From contig NZ_CP137636.1 in the NCBI RefSeq assembly GCF_036670015.1, forward strand, positions 2,954,501 through 3,018,500: a DNA stretch of 64,000 nt, given 5' to 3'. The notes beneath the pieces were generated by a model, which was not told the origin of the DNA, did no database searches, and was given only the letters and a program-made list of their open reading frames with translations. The stretch is from Niallia sp. XMNu-256. GTDB lineage: Bacteria; Bacillota; Bacilli; Bacillales; Cytobacillaceae. This document shows, piece after piece, positions 37,000-46,920 of this stretch (position 1 is the first letter of the stretch; every line of letters begins with the position of its first letter). A program made the translations under genes and the position numbers.

Positions 37000-37866
37000 T
37001 TGAAAGTAATTAAACATGTAATCCTATTCCTGTGTATGCTTTTCATCCTTCCGCTCCAAAGCCATGCGGATGTTGCTGTTGGCGATACCATTATCACATT
37101 AGGTGAGAGTTTATCTGAAGAACAGAAGCAGGCCATCCTTGCAGAAATGAATGCACCCAAAGATGCCCAGATTATTACCGTTACAAATAAAGAAGAACAT
37201 CAATATTTAGGTAATTATATTGCCAAGTCGATTATTGGATATAAAACCTTTTCTTCCTCAGCAATCACAATAAGAGAAAAAGGTTCAGGTCTTGAGGTTG
37301 AAACAAAAAACATAAATTGGGTAACAGATGAAATGTATCTAAATGCCCTTATTACTGCTGGTGTGAAAGATGCTGAAATTTATGTAACTGCACCTTTTGA
37401 AGTATCAGGCACAGGCGCTTTAACAGGATTAATTAAAGCCTATGAAGTTTCTGTTGATAAGACCATTCCTGAAGATGTAAAACAGGCTGCAAATGAGGAA
37501 TTAGTAAAAACTGCTGAATTAGGAGACTCAATTGGAGCGGATAATGCTTCCGCTTTAATCGCCAAAGTAAAGGAAGAAATGGCAAAAACTCAACCTGAAA
37601 CCGAAGCTGACATTAGAGCTATTATCGAACAAGCTGCAAAAGATTTAGGCATCACTCTAACTGAAGAACAAATCCAAAGTTTAATTGATCTCTTTAATAA
37701 ATTAAAAGATTTAAATATTGACTGGAACCAAGTGGGCGAACAAATAAATATTGCAAAAGATAAAATTACCAAATTCCTTGAAAGTGAAGAAGGGCAAAGT
37801 TTCTTAGATCGATTGAAACAGTTTTTTATCAGTTTAATCGATGCCATTAAAGCGATGTTTGCCTAA
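37000..37866 (+). CDS. ypuA: DUF1002 family secreted protein YpuA
   Basis: About 288 residues: a signal peptide (KVIKHVILFLCMLFILPLQS, cleavage near the HADVA), then a DUF1002 domain with GDTIITLGESLSEEQK and ITVTNKEEH. A helical C-terminal repeat region is rich in Glu and Lys. TTG at 37000-37002, 5 bases after GAGGTGAT, is the likely start; the upstream frame from ATG 36949 lacks a ribosome site. Function unknown. Convergent with lysA. Confidence 0.88.
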   Translation: MKVIKHVILFLCMLFILPLQSHADVAVGDTIITLGESLSEEQKQAILAEMNAPKDAQIITVTNKEEHQYLGNYIAKSIIGYKTFSSSAITIREKGSGLEVETKNINWVTDEMYLNALITAGVKDAEIYVTAPFEVSGTGALTGLIKAYEVSVDKTIPEDVKQAANEELVKTAELGDSIGADNASALIAKVKEEMAKTQPETEADIRAIIEQAAKDLGITLTEEQIQSLIDLFNKLKDLNIDWNQVGEQINIAKDKITKFLESEEGQSFLDRLKQFFISLIDAIKAMFA

Positions 37867-37871
37867 AAGAC

Positions 37872-37906
37872 AAAAGCTAAGCATTTGTTACAAATGCTTA
37901 GCTTTT
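37872..37906. terminator. Bidirectional terminator between ypuA and lysA
   Basis: A 16-bp perfect stem AAAAGCTAAGCATTTG/CAAATGCTTAGCTTTT. The three-base loop is the lysA stop codon. Confidence 0.9.
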
Positions 37907-39210
37907 TCATTAATAGATAGATCTAGTCGAATAAGATCTTCGTACGTTTCTCGTTTGACTACTAATTGTGCCTTTCCATCTTCAACGAAGACAACTGGTG
38001 GGCGTGGAATGCGATTATAATTATTTGCCATTGAATACCCGTATGCACCCGTACAAAATACCGCTAAAATGTCTTCATGATCACTTGCTGGTAAAGGCAA
38101 GTCCCAGATTAACATGTCTCCAGATTCACAGCACTTACCTGCAATTGATACTACTTCGGTAGGTTTCTCTAACGGTTTGTTGGCGAGAGCTGCTTCATAT
38201 TTCGCTCCGTAAAGTGCAGGTCTAAGATTATCTGTCATACCTCCATCGATCGCAATATATTTGCGAACTTCCGGTACTTCTTTTCTAGAGCCAATTTTGT
38301 ATAAAGTAATCCCTGCATCTCCAACTAGAGATCTACCAGGTTCAATTCCTAATTCAGGAATGTTCATTGAATATTCTTCTGCTTGTTTCTTTACTTCGTT
38401 AATAATTTCATTTACATAATCAGCTGCAGGTTTTGGTGTGTCATCTTCCGTATAACGAATCCCGAAACCGCCCCCAAGATTGAGAATCTCTGGTTGGTAT
38501 GAAAAGCTAGTTTTCCATTGAGACAATTTTTTAAAGATTTTTTGTACTGCCAAAATAAACCCTGTTGTTTCAAAAATTTGTGAACCAATATGACAATGAA
38601 TACCAGATGGTGTTAACCACTGAGATTCGATAATTTTTAATAAAGCTTCCTCAGCTTGACCATTTTCCAAGCCAAATCCAAATTTAGAGTCCTCTTGTCC
38701 CGTCAAAATATAATCATGAGTATGTGCCTCAATTCCAGGTGTAATTCTAATGACTACAGACATTTTTTGTTGTTTTTCCGCACATAACTCTTCTAACAGG
38801 TCTATTTCATAAAAATTATCGACAACCACATAGCCAATTTTATAATCTAGCGCCATCGATAATTCTTCTCTACTTTTATTATTGCCATGGAAATGAACCT
38901 TTTCCATTGGAAAGTCAGCCACAGCTGCTGTGTATAATTCTCCACCAGAGACAACATCAAGAGACAACCCTTCTTCATTTGCTAGTTGTACCATAGCAAC
39001 TGATGAGAAAGCTTTGCTAGCAAAAGAAACTTGGGCGTTCACTCCATTTTTGCTAAAAGCTTCTTTAAAGCTTCGCGCTCTTTGTCTAATTAAGGCAACA
39101 TCATAAACGTAGACAGGTGTGCCAAATTCTTTTACTAAATCTACCGTATCCACACCGCCAATTTCTAAATGTCCCCTATCATTTACAGTAGTTGTTCCAT
39201 AATAGTACAT
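37888..39210 (-). CDS. lysA: Diaminopimelate decarboxylase
   Basis: The PLP enzyme that makes L-lysine from meso-diaminopimelate, the last step of lysine synthesis. 440 residues. The PLP lysine is in VSFASKAFSS (about residue 60). Other family motifs are CHIGSQIFE, NLGGGFGI, EPGRSLVGDAG and KCCESGDML (catalytic Cys). The start at 39210 follows GAGGGAC; a longer frame upstream is not supported. No lysine riboswitch was seen in the leader. Confidence 0.96.
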   Translation of the reverse strand: MYYYGTTTVNDRGHLEIGGVDTVDLVKEFGTPVYVYDVALIRQRARSFKEAFSKNGVNAQVSFASKAFSSVAMVQLANEEGLSLDVVSGGELYTAAVADFPMEKVHFHGNNKSREELSMALDYKIGYVVVDNFYEIDLLEELCAEKQQKMSVVIRITPGIEAHTHDYILTGQEDSKFGFGLENGQAEEALLKIIESQWLTPSGIHCHIGSQIFETTGFILAVQKIFKKLSQWKTSFSYQPEILNLGGGFGIRYTEDDTPKPAADYVNEIINEVKKQAEEYSMNIPELGIEPGRSLVGDAGITLYKIGSRKEVPEVRKYIAIDGGMTDNLRPALYGAKYEAALANKPLEKPTEVVSIAGKCCESGDMLIWDLPLPASDHEDILAVFCTGAYGYSMANNYNRIPRPPVVFVEDGKAQLVVKRETYEDLIRLDLSINEKAKHL

Positions 39211-39311
39211 GTTCGTCCCTCGTTCCTCATTAAAATAGATGTCACCAAGACTTCTTGTGTAAAATAATGTATCATAACAAAGTGAAATTCGCAATCGGCA
39301 AAACACACAAT

Positions 39312-39340
39312 AGAGCTTGCGATTCCCCTCGCAAGCCCTA
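39312..39340 (-). terminator. Terminator after spoVAF
   Basis: Stem AGGGCTTGCGA/TCGCAAGCTCT (one mismatch) shortly after the spoVAF stop. The T-run is interrupted. Confidence 0.65.
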
Positions 39341-39371
39341 TTTAAATTCGTCCCCTACATGAAGTTAGGAA

Positions 39372-40850
39372 CTACTGTTTTGGTTGTCTTACCCGATTTG
39401 CCGTATGAATAATACTTGGTCTTAATTGTGCACCTGGGACGGCTCTTCGGATTAAGATTTGTAAAAATGCTTTCGGATGGAAAGGCAGTAACGGCCATAA
39501 ATATGGGGTACTTAAAGAACGAATTCTTGCTAATAAAATAATATAAATGGTGATCCCCACGACTAAACCAGGTGTCTGGAAAATCGCAACGATAATTAGT
39601 ATTCCTAACCTGGCCAACTTATTGGCTATCGCTAGTTCATAGCTTGGTGTAGCAAAATTCCCCATCGCAACAATAGAAATGTATAAAATGACTTCTGGAA
39701 CAAATAAACCAACATCAATCGCAATTTGTCCGATTAGAACTGCAGCAACTAATCCCATCGCATTGGACAAAGCCGTTGGGGTATGGATTGCAGCCATCCG
39801 TAGAAACTCAATCCCAACATCTGCTAAAAAGACTTGAACAATAACAGGAATATTTGTTAATTTATTCGGTCCAATAAAAGCAATTCTTTCAGGCAAATGA
39901 TGGGGTTCTAGGACAAATAAAAACCATAATGGCAATAAAAAAAGCGAGGTAAAAATCCCAAGAAAACGGACCCATCGAACAAATGTCCCGACTCCTGGTG
40001 ATTGACGATACTCTTCCACATGCTGCATATGGTGAAAAATAGTGGTTGGTGTAATGATGACACTTGGAGAAGTATCTACATAAATTAGCACATGTCCTTC
40101 TAACAAGTGTGTTGCAGCAATATCCGCTCTTTCCGTATAACGGACGAGTGGATATGGATTATAGCCTTGTTTTAATAGAAACTCTTCTATTGTTTTATCA
40201 GCTAGTGGAATTCCATCAATCTCGATATTTTGTAATTCTTTCTTTATAATATCAACTAAATCTTTATTGGCAATTCCGTCAATATATCCAATTGCTATAT
40301 CGGTTTTTCCTCTCTCACTTATACGCATGATTTCAAAGCGTAAGTTTTCATCACGGATCCTTCTTCTAGTCAATGCTGTATTTAAAATAATATTCTCGAC
40401 AAATCCATCTCTTGAACCACGGATGACTTTTTCAGTATCAGGCTCCATCGGTGTCCTGCCGGGATAACTTCTAACATCTACAACTAAGGCTTGATCATAC
40501 CCCTCAATAACTACAACCATTAAACCTGAAAGAACCTCGTCCACTAATTCATCAATCGATCTGATCGGTTTTACCGACTGATGGACGAGCCGATTATGTA
40601 AAATATCAAATAGATTTTCTGAATCCTGTTCGTTGTCATTAATTTCCACTAATTGTTCTGTTAACTCGATAATAAACCCCGCATCACATAACCCATTTAC
40701 ATAATAAAAATGAACATCTTTATTTAGAATTTTTAATTTCCGAACCCCTACATCAAAGCTTTTCCCCAGCCCAACTTTTTCTTTCATAAATTCTTCAACT
40801 TCGGTAACTGATCTAGGAATCGGTGTTTTTTCTTTCGCTTGACTAGCCAT
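39372..40850 (-). CDS. spoVAF: Stage V sporulation protein AF (GerA-subunit-like)
   Basis: SpoVAF is a paralogue of the GerAA-type A subunit of germinant receptors and, by published work, forms a spore-membrane ion channel that amplifies germination. 492 residues: a soluble N-terminal half and about five transmembrane helices from residue 290 on, with [17 protein letters not shown] typical of the family. The ATG 40848-40850 follows AAAGGAG. It overlaps spoVAEa by 8 bp. Confidence 0.95.
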   Translation of the reverse strand: MASQAKEKTPIPRSVTEVEEFMKEKVGLGKSFDVGVRKLKILNKDVHFYYVNGLCDAGFIIELTEQLVEINDNEQDSENLFDILHNRLVHQSVKPIRSIDELVDEVLSGLMVVVIEGYDQALVVDVRSYPGRTPMEPDTEKVIRGSRDGFVENIILNTALTRRRIRDENLRFEIMRISERGKTDIAIGYIDGIANKDLVDIIKKELQNIEIDGIPLADKTIEEFLLKQGYNPYPLVRYTERADIAATHLLEGHVLIYVDTSPSVIITPTTIFHHMQHVEEYRQSPGVGTFVRWVRFLGIFTSLFLLPLWFLFVLEPHHLPERIAFIGPNKLTNIPVIVQVFLADVGIEFLRMAAIHTPTALSNAMGLVAAVLIGQIAIDVGLFVPEVILYISIVAMGNFATPSYELAIANKLARLGILIIVAIFQTPGLVVGITIYIILLARIRSLSTPYLWPLLPFHPKAFLQILIRRAVPGAQLRPSIIHTANRVRQPKQ

Positions 40851-41412
40851 CAAAACCGCTCCTTTCTAAAATTAATCTTACGGCTTGTTTGGTAATCGGC
40901 GATCCTTTTTCATAATCATCTTTTCCCGCCATTTTTCCAATATCACCAACACCAACAATAATCGGTATATTTAACCCATCTAGACAGTAGACTGTATCTC
41001 CATATAATCTTCCAACATCCATTTCTTGAATCCCATATTTATCTACTCCCTTCTCTGTAAGGCAGCCCTCACGATCAATACTTACAGTAATTCTTGTCCA
41101 TTCTTCCTTTCTAGTTCTAGAGGCGACAGCAATGACTCCAAGCACCTCGATTTCCTCATGTTGTGCAACAAATTTCAGTGCACTTTCTCCAGCACCTTCT
41201 CCAAGCATTCCACTATCATCAAACATTACTAGAACTGGATCCTGTGCAGCTTTTTTTATTAAATTAACGATTTCTGAACCGCTTAGTACAGTTGGATTAC
41301 CATGAGACATTGATATACATCTCCCGCCTATATCTTTTGCAACTAATTCAAGGGATCTTCGAGCATAATCGTCTCCATCTGTTACTAAAATCACTTTTCT
41401 TTTCCGATTCAT
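40843..41412 (-). CDS. spoVAEA: Stage V sporulation protein AEa
   Basis: A soluble 189-residue protein that reads [35 protein letters not shown] and [14 protein letters not shown]. These segments match SpoVAEa, which assists dipicolinate release during germination. I start at 41412 to align with known homologues; the frame is open further upstream into the spoVAB end. Only 28 bp separate it from spoVAB, where B. subtilis has spoVAC, spoVAD and spoVAEb. Confidence 0.93.
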   Translation of the reverse strand: MNRKRKVILVTDGDDYARRSLELVAKDIGGRCISMSHGNPTVLSGSEIVNLIKKAAQDPVLVMFDDSGMLGEGAGESALKFVAQHEEIEVLGVIAVASRTRKEEWTRITVSIDREGCLTEKGVDKYGIQEMDVGRLYGDTVYCLDGLNIPIIVGVGDIGKMAGKDDYEKGSPITKQAVRLILERSGFDG

Positions 41413-41440
41413 ATCGTCAATTTCCTTTCCTATCAATTTT

Positions 41441-41857
41441 TTAATGATCGACAAAATAAATCCATTGAAAAAGGGACCCAATAACCTTTCCTAATGCTAA
41501 AGCCATCATTAAAATGACAATTTTCTCCTCTACCCCGATACGTTTAGCCAAAATTGGCCAAACATTTAAAACTTCTGTTAATGCTGCAGCCATCATCCCT
41601 ACAAAAATACCTCCAGCTAAACCGAAACCAATGAGAATGAATGACGGAAAGTGTAAATGTGGTTCCTGTAAAATCGCAACGGTTCCTATAACGGCTCCCA
41701 AGATAACTGCCCATTCATACGCTTGAATCATTTTCATGGTTTTAGATAATTGTGTTAATCTTGGTATGATCCCAAGAACCGTTAAGAAAGCAACATAGCC
41801 TGCACCTACGGAAAAACCGCCTGCTAAACCAATAAATAAGACAAATAAGTGCTTCAT
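41441..41857 (-). CDS. spoVAB: Stage V sporulation protein AB
   Basis: A 138-residue membrane protein with about four helices. It contains [20 protein letters not shown] and [19 protein letters not shown], which match B. subtilis SpoVAB closely. It overlaps spoVAA by 4 bp (ATGA). In most species it is followed by spoVAC, but here it is followed by spoVAEa. Confidence 0.94.
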   Translation of the reverse strand: MKHLFVLFIGLAGGFSVGAGYVAFLTVLGIIPRLTQLSKTMKMIQAYEWAVILGAVIGTVAILQEPHLHFPSFILIGFGLAGGIFVGMMAAALTEVLNVWPILAKRIGVEEKIVILMMALALGKVIGSLFQWIYFVDH

Positions 41858-42477
41858 GATCGTTTTTTCCTCGACATACTTTCTTTATTTTCATGCATAA
41901 TGACATAACGATCGAGGTCTTGTTGATAGTTAAACATTTCAACTTCAAGGGGGCTTGGTTCTTCATTTAGTCTTTTCTTAAAGATATGGTTAAAAAAGAT
42001 AATCATCCCGAGTCCCAGTCCAATTGAATATGGAATTTGAAAAAGCAACGGCTTTTCAACGCTTTCACCTGTTATGATTTTATAGAGTCTTTGATGAGCA
42101 TCCTGCATGCTTACATCTTCATGGAAGTTCATTATTGTAAGCATGGAACCAAAAAATAGTAAAAACCAAATTAATCCAAAAAATACAGGTGAAATCTTTC
42201 TTTTTTTATATACGACTTCAATGATTGTTTGAGATGGACCAATCAACTGGATTTCTATCGCAGGATTAACTTTTTTCATCCTTTCTACAACTTGCATACT
42301 ATCAATAATAATGATGTTTCGATCTTCGGGTTTGACTCTATACATGATCAATTCGTTAATTTGATTCAGTAAATGGTCTTCAGCAATAATTTGCGCGATG
42401 TCTTTTAAAAGAATTTTATCGTTTGGTTGAACAAGAATACGGTGACGTAGCCGAATATAAACCGTTTTTTCCAACAT
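41854..42477 (-). CDS. spoVAA: Stage V sporulation protein AA
   Basis: About 207 residues. The N-terminal half is soluble (VYIRLRHRILVQPND). Two membrane helices follow (about 97-118 and 148-170). The conserved C-terminus has RLNEEPSPLEVEMFNYQQD. The start is placed at 42477 to match known homologues; the ribosome site is weak. First gene of the spoVA operon, transcribed in the forespore by sigma-G in B. subtilis, with DPA transport in spores as the pathway. Confidence 0.94.
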   Translation of the reverse strand: MLEKTVYIRLRHRILVQPNDKILLKDIAQIIAEDHLLNQINELIMYRVKPEDRNIIIIDSMQVVERMKKVNPAIEIQLIGPSQTIIEVVYKKRKISPVFFGLIWFLLFFGSMLTIMNFHEDVSMQDAHQRLYKIITGESVEKPLLFQIPYSIGLGLGMIIFFNHIFKKRLNEEPSPLEVEMFNYQQDLDRYVIMHENKESMSRKKRS

Positions 42478-42581
42478 GTTCACATCCCACAATAGCATTT
42501 TTCTCTTACCAAGTAGTATTTCTTAGTTAAGAACGATCATGAACCCCAATAACTGGTTTATTAGTAAAGACTTGGAAAAAT

Positions 42582-42614
42582 AAAAAACCGTATGGAGCTA
42601 CATGTCCATACGGT
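42582..42614 (-). terminator. Terminator after sigF
   Basis: Stem ACCGTATGGA/TCCATACGGT followed by TTTTTTA on the minus strand. The sigF stop lies in the loop region. Confidence 0.88.
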
Positions 42615-43356
42615 CTTTCATTTGTTGAAGTATTTTCTTTTCTAGTCGAGAAACCTGTACTTGTGAAATACCTAGCCTTACTGCCACTTCTGATTGCGTC
42701 TGATCTTTGTAGTACCTGAGGTAGACGATTAATCGTTCTCGTTCATCGAGTTCTCGGATCGCTTCTTTTAAAGCGATTTGGTCAAACCATTTTCCTTCAT
42801 TTCCGTCGTCAATTTGATCAAGGAGGGTAATCGGATCTCCATCGTTTTCATAAACGGTCTCATGAATGGATGAAGGTGTTCGACTTGCTTCCTGTGCCAT
42901 AATGATATCCTCTGCCTGTATCTCCATAAACTCGGATAGTTCATTAATGGTCGGGATTCTACCTAACTTCTTAGATAACTCATCCTTAGCTTTGCGAATT
43001 TTATTCCCTAATTCCTTTAATGATCGGCTTACCTTCACCGTTCCATCATCCCTGATAAAACGTTGAATTTCACCAATAATCATTGGAACCGCATAGGTTG
43101 AAAATTTCACATCATAGGATAGATCAAATTTATCCACCGATTTCAACAATCCTATACACCCTATTTGAAAAAGGTCATCTGGCTCGTAACCACGATTTAA
43201 AAAGCGTTGGACAACAGACCACACTAATCGCATGTTTTTCTGAACGATCAAATCCCTTGCACTTTGATCACCAGCTTGACTTTGTTTAATTAATTCTTTT
43301 ACCTCATTATCTTTTAAATAAGGTTGACTTTTTTCTGTTTTAACCTCCACATCCAT
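42598..43356 (-). CDS. sigF: Forespore RNA polymerase sigma factor SigF
   Basis: The first forespore-specific sigma factor, held inactive by SpoIIAB. About 252 residues: region 2 (VVQRFLNRGYEPDDLFQIGC, FSTYAVPMIIGEIQRFIRDD), region 3 and region 4 with the helix-turn-helix QSEVAVRLGISQVQVSRLEK. Start ATG 43354-43356 after AAGGAG. Third gene of spoIIAA-spoIIAB-sigF. Confidence 0.97.
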   Translation of the reverse strand: MDVEVKTEKSQPYLKDNEVKELIKQSQAGDQSARDLIVQKNMRLVWSVVQRFLNRGYEPDDLFQIGCIGLLKSVDKFDLSYDVKFSTYAVPMIIGEIQRFIRDDGTVKVSRSLKELGNKIRKAKDELSKKLGRIPTINELSEFMEIQAEDIIMAQEASRTPSSIHETVYENDGDPITLLDQIDDGNEGKWFDQIALKEAIRELDERERLIVYLRYYKDQTQSEVAVRLGISQVQVSRLEKKILQQMKDRMDM

Positions 43357-43368
43357 CGGCAAGACTCC

Positions 43369-43809
43369 TTAATTGCACAGCAATTTACTTTTTTGTAATT
43401 GCTTTCTTAGTCGGATCTCGGTACCTTTACCTGGCTGCGATTGAACTTCGATGTCATCCATAAAATTTTCCATAATTGTAAAACCCATTCCAGACCTTTC
43501 TAATTCAGGCTTTGTCGTAAATAGTGGCTGTCTTGCTTCTTCTATATCTTGAATTCCGACGCCCTTATCCTTAATAGATAACTCTACAAACCCATGATCA
43601 AGAGAAACAGAAATATAGACGATCCCAGTTGGATCACTATTATATCCGTGAATAATGGCATTCGTTACCGCCTCTGAAACAACGGTTTTAATTTCCGTTA
43701 ATTCATCCATTGTCGGGTCTAATTGCGATATAAATGCTGCAACGGTTACACGTGCAAAGGATTCATTTTGGCTCAGTGCACTAAATTGAAGTTTCATCTC
43801 ATTTTTCAT
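43369..43809 (-). CDS. spoIIAB: Anti-sigma-F factor and kinase SpoIIAB
   Basis: A GHKL-type serine kinase that binds sigma-F and phosphorylates SpoIIAA. 146 residues beginning [20 protein letters not shown], with the ATP-binding [12 protein letters not shown] (N box), [13 protein letters not shown] (G1) and [15 protein letters not shown] (G2). The start at 43809 follows the spoIIAA stop by 4 bp. A longer frame upstream runs through spoIIAA and is rejected. Confidence 0.97.
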   Translation of the reverse strand: MKNEMKLQFSALSQNESFARVTVAAFISQLDPTMDELTEIKTVVSEAVTNAIIHGYNSDPTGIVYISVSLDHGFVELSIKDKGVGIQDIEEARQPLFTTKPELERSGMGFTIMENFMDDIEVQSQPGKGTEIRLRKQLQKSKLLCN

Positions 43810-43813
43810 CGTA

Positions 43814-44164
43814 TTAGGCAACCCCCAATCTTTGCAAAGCATTCTCTTCTGTAGGCTCAAGACGAATAATTTTAAATAAGCCTGACATATCAAATAGTCT
43901 TTGAACAGAAGGGGAAATTGCACATACGACCATCTCACCGTCAACCTGTTTAATTTGTTTGTAACGGCCAAGAATAACCCCTAAGCCAGAGCTGTCCATA
44001 AATGACAAGTGTTCCAGGTTTAATACAATATGATGAATGTCATGGCTCTCAATGGCGTTAACGGCTTTTTGGCGGAGTTCATCGGCTGTGTGATGATCCA
44101 ATTCTCCTGCTAGACGAATGCATAAAACATCTTGTTTAACTTCCAATTCAATACTCAGACTCAC
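43814..44164 (-). CDS. spoIIAA: Anti-sigma-F factor antagonist SpoIIAA
   Basis: A STAS-domain protein that frees sigma-F by binding SpoIIAB when unphosphorylated. 116 residues; the phosphorylated Ser58 lies in [10 protein letters not shown]. The start codon is GTG with AAAGGGG upstream. First gene of the operon; a sigma-H promoter lies about 120-150 bp upstream. Confidence 0.97.
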   Translation of the reverse strand: MSLSIELEVKQDVLCIRLAGELDHHTADELRQKAVNAIESHDIHHIVLNLEHLSFMDSSGLGVILGRYKQIKQVDGEMVVCAISPSVQRLFDMSGLFKIIRLEPTEENALQRLGVA

Positions 44165-44286
44165 TATTCGTTGCCCCTTTCATACATGTCCCTCATAATA
44201 GATGGTATGACATGCCATCTCTAAATTTATGATAAACTTGTTGGATAAAAATTATAAAATTAGAGATCGGCATCTAATAGTGAGTC

Positions 44287-44315
44287 AATTCTATAAAACC
44301 TGTATGATTTCCTTC
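44287..44315 (-). promoter_or_regulatory. Sigma-H promoter of the spoIIA operon
   Basis: The minus strand reads GAAGGAAAT, a 12-base spacer and ATAGAAT, matching the sigma-H consensus RNAGGAWWW-N11-12-RNNGAAT throughout. It lies between dacF and spoIIAA as in B. subtilis. Confidence 0.75.
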
Positions 44316-44361
44316 TTCAAAACAAAACTAGTGGTAATTCGCTAATAAACTATCTTTTTTG

Positions 44362-45528
44362 TCAAAGTGTTTTCGTGAAGATTCCAAATGATCGTTTAAA
44401 TAAATCCCACCAACTTGCTTTTTCAATATCTTGCTTAGCTACAATTGGACTCTCAACTAGTTTTTCGCCTTCTTTTTCAATGATTAGCGTTCCCACTTTA
44501 TCACCTTTTTTTATAGGTGCTTTTAAATCTTTATTGATGGTTACTTTTTGTTTCACATCTTCAATATTTTCACCTTTTTTAGTCAGCAAGGAAATTGGTT
44601 CACTCGTAACAACATCTAATGTTTTTTCTTTCCCTTTGCTTATTTTTACAGAGCCCATTACATGATTACGTTTAAACATTGGATGGGTTTTATATTGACT
44701 AAAAGCATAATCAAGCATTTTCGTCACTTGAGCATTCCGATCCTTTGGTGTTGGTGCACCAAAAACAACGGCAATGACTCGCATGCCATCTTTTTCAGCT
44801 GTTGCTGTTAAACAGTACATCGCTTCTCTCGTAAAACCTGTCTTTAGACCATCGACTCCAGGATAGAAACGAACTAATTTATTTGTATTGACAAGCCAGA
44901 ACTTTTTATCAGTATTTTCACGTAAATACGCTTCATAAGTACCCGTATATTTCGTAATATCTTCGTATTTAAGCAATTCTTTAGCCATAACAGCCATATC
45001 ATGGGCAGAACTGTAGTGATCGTCAACAGGTAAACCTGTTGTATTTTGAAATTTTGTACCTTTTAGTCCTAGCTCTTTCGCTTTTTTATTCATCATTTCA
45101 ATGAAAGCTTCTTCAGAACCTGCAATTCTTTCAGCCATTGCAACGGAAGCATCATTACCAGAACCAATCGCAATTCCCTTTAATAACTCTTCAACTGTCA
45201 TTTCTTCGCCTGGTTCTAAAAAGATTTGCGAACCACCCATGGAGGCTGCGTATTCGCTCGCACGGACTTTTTCATTATATGTTATTTTCCCTTCGTCCAA
45301 CGCTTCCATAATTAAAAGCATCGTCATAATTTTCGTCATGCTCGCAGGTGGTAATTGTTCATTGCTGTTATTCTCATATAACACTTTCCCTGTATCACGC
45401 TCAATTAAAATGGCAGACTTGACATTATCAGCTAATTCAACCCCTGTTTTTTCCTCCGCAGAGGCCATCGGAATCGCTAAAGATGTAAGTATTAAGACAG
45501 TGAGCATGATTGAAACAAGTCGTTTCAT
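44362..45528 (-). CDS. dacF: D-alanyl-D-alanine carboxypeptidase DacF
   Basis: A low-molecular-weight PBP expressed in the forespore that adjusts cortex cross-linking with DacB. 388 residues: signal peptide (1-25, ending MASAEE), motifs SMTKIM (SxxK), GSGNDASVA (SxN) and DGLKTGFT (KTG), and a C-terminal membrane-associating amphipathic end. Start ATG 45526-45528 after GGAGGGG. Just upstream of spoIIA as in B. subtilis, but directly next to deoB, since pupG is absent. Confidence 0.95.
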   Translation of the reverse strand: MKRLVSIMLTVLILTSLAIPMASAEEKTGVELADNVKSAILIERDTGKVLYENNSNEQLPPASMTKIMTMLLIMEALDEGKITYNEKVRASEYAASMGGSQIFLEPGEEMTVEELLKGIAIGSGNDASVAMAERIAGSEEAFIEMMNKKAKELGLKGTKFQNTTGLPVDDHYSSAHDMAVMAKELLKYEDITKYTGTYEAYLRENTDKKFWLVNTNKLVRFYPGVDGLKTGFTREAMYCLTATAEKDGMRVIAVVFGAPTPKDRNAQVTKMLDYAFSQYKTHPMFKRNHVMGSVKISKGKEKTLDVVTSEPISLLTKKGENIEDVKQKVTINKDLKAPIKKGDKVGTLIIEKEGEKLVESPIVAKQDIEKASWWDLFKRSFGIFTKTL

Positions 45529-45598
45529 CACAAAACCCCTCCATTCTTTCTATGTTTTCCATTTTTTCCATTAAAACCAAATTTATACAGCCATAAGA

Positions 45599-45654
45599 AA
45601 AAAACATGGGAATGGTCTTTCTGTTCTCACAAAAAGACCATTCCCATGTTTTTT
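45599..45654 (-). terminator. Terminator after deoB
   Basis: A 22-bp perfect stem AAAAAACATGGGAATGGTC.../...GACCATTCCCATGTTTTTT overlapping the deoB stop codon. Confidence 0.92.
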
Positions 45655-46843
45655 ATTTTGTAATATTATCTAAAAAGCTCTTTCCGTTTGGCGGCATTTT
45701 CACTGAAAAATTATCAGCGATTGTTGCACCAATATCTGCAAACGTCTCTCGTAATGGTAACTCTTCTCCAGATTTCATTTTTGTTGAATAAACGATAAGC
45801 GGAACATATTCCCTAGTATGATCGGTTCCTTGATGAACAGGATCATTTCCATGGTCTGCCGTTAGAATTAGTAAGTCTTCTTCAGCCATTTTCTCTAACA
45901 CTTCAGATAGTCGGGCATCAAACTCCTCAAGTGCTTTTCCATATCCAATCGGATCGCGACGGTGACCATATAAAGCATCAAAATCAACAAGATTCAAGAA
46001 ACTTAAACCAGTAAAGTCCATATCAAAAGTTTGTAAGATTTTATCCATACCATCCATGTTGGAGACTGTTCTTAAACTTTTCGTAATTCCCTCACCATCA
46101 TAAATATCATGGATTTTTCCAATCGCAATGACATCTAAACCAGCATCTTGCAATTCATTCATTGTTGTTCTACCAAATGGTTTTAAAGCATAATCATGAC
46201 GATTGGCAGTCCGTTCAAAGCTTCCTGGTTTCCCTATAAATGGACGTGCAATAATCCTACCGACCATATATTCTTCATCAAGCGTTAATTCTCGAGCAAT
46301 TTTACATATTTCATATAATTCCTCTAAAGGGACAACTTCTTCATGAGCAGCAATTTGTAGAACCGAGTCAGCCGAGGTATAAACAATTAAAGCACCCGTT
46401 TTCATATGCTCCTCACCTAATTCAACTAAAATTTCCGTCCCGCTTGCCGGTTTGTTGCCAATGATTTTCCTGCCGGTTTTCTTTTCTAACTCTTGGATTA
46501 ATTCTTCTGGAAAGCCATCAGGAAAAGTTCTGAAAGGGGTTGATACCTTTAAGCCCATAATTTCCCAGTGTCCTGTCATTGTATCTTTTCCACTTGAAGC
46601 TTCTTGCATTTTTGTATAGTAGGCTAGCGGAGTGGTTGCTTTAGGGATTCCTTTAATTTCTTCAATTGCTCCAAGACCTAATTTTTCCATGTTTGGCATA
46701 TGTAAACCGTTCATTTTTTCAGCGATATGGCCTAAAGTATGAGCTCCTTTATCACCAAATTTATCAGCATCTGGTGCCTCCCCAATTCCAACTGAATCCA
46801 TCACAATAAGAAAAATTCGTTTAAACGGAAATGATGTAGTCAT
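45653..46843 (-). CDS. deoB: Phosphopentomutase
   Basis: It interconverts (deoxy)ribose 1- and 5-phosphates in nucleoside salvage. 396 residues of the alkaline-phosphatase superfamily: [12 protein letters not shown] (metal Asp), [11 protein letters not shown] (phosphorylated Thr) and [17 protein letters not shown] (metal Asp/His residues). The gene is called drm in B. subtilis. Its usual partner pupG (purine nucleoside phosphorylase) is not next to it here. Confidence 0.97.
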   Translation of the reverse strand: MTTSFPFKRIFLIVMDSVGIGEAPDADKFGDKGAHTLGHIAEKMNGLHMPNMEKLGLGAIEEIKGIPKATTPLAYYTKMQEASSGKDTMTGHWEIMGLKVSTPFRTFPDGFPEELIQELEKKTGRKIIGNKPASGTEILVELGEEHMKTGALIVYTSADSVLQIAAHEEVVPLEELYEICKIARELTLDEEYMVGRIIARPFIGKPGSFERTANRHDYALKPFGRTTMNELQDAGLDVIAIGKIHDIYDGEGITKSLRTVSNMDGMDKILQTFDMDFTGLSFLNLVDFDALYGHRRDPIGYGKALEEFDARLSEVLEKMAEEDLLILTADHGNDPVHQGTDHTREYVPLIVYSTKMKSGEELPLRETFADIGATIADNFSVKMPPNGKSFLDNITK

Positions 46844-46920
46844 AAAACCCCTCCTGCTTCATTTTTACGTTATTCTTTTTGCCATCAAAACTATCATATC
46901 CTTCATTTTATTCTTTCATG

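Noticed and set aside
39211-39371. Lysine riboswitch in the lysA leader
   Set aside because: The 160-bp leader holds the spoVAF terminator and a probable promoter; none of the conserved L-box blocks are present.
43810-43971. Longer start for spoIIAB reaching into spoIIAA
   Set aside because: The known start ([13 protein letters not shown]) at 43809 matches the family length of 146 residues; the extension is out-of-frame spoIIAA sequence.
45101-45574. Plus-strand open frame of 157 codons antisense to dacF
   Set aside because: Covers the conserved catalytic region of dacF in reverse; no start signals and no family resemblance.
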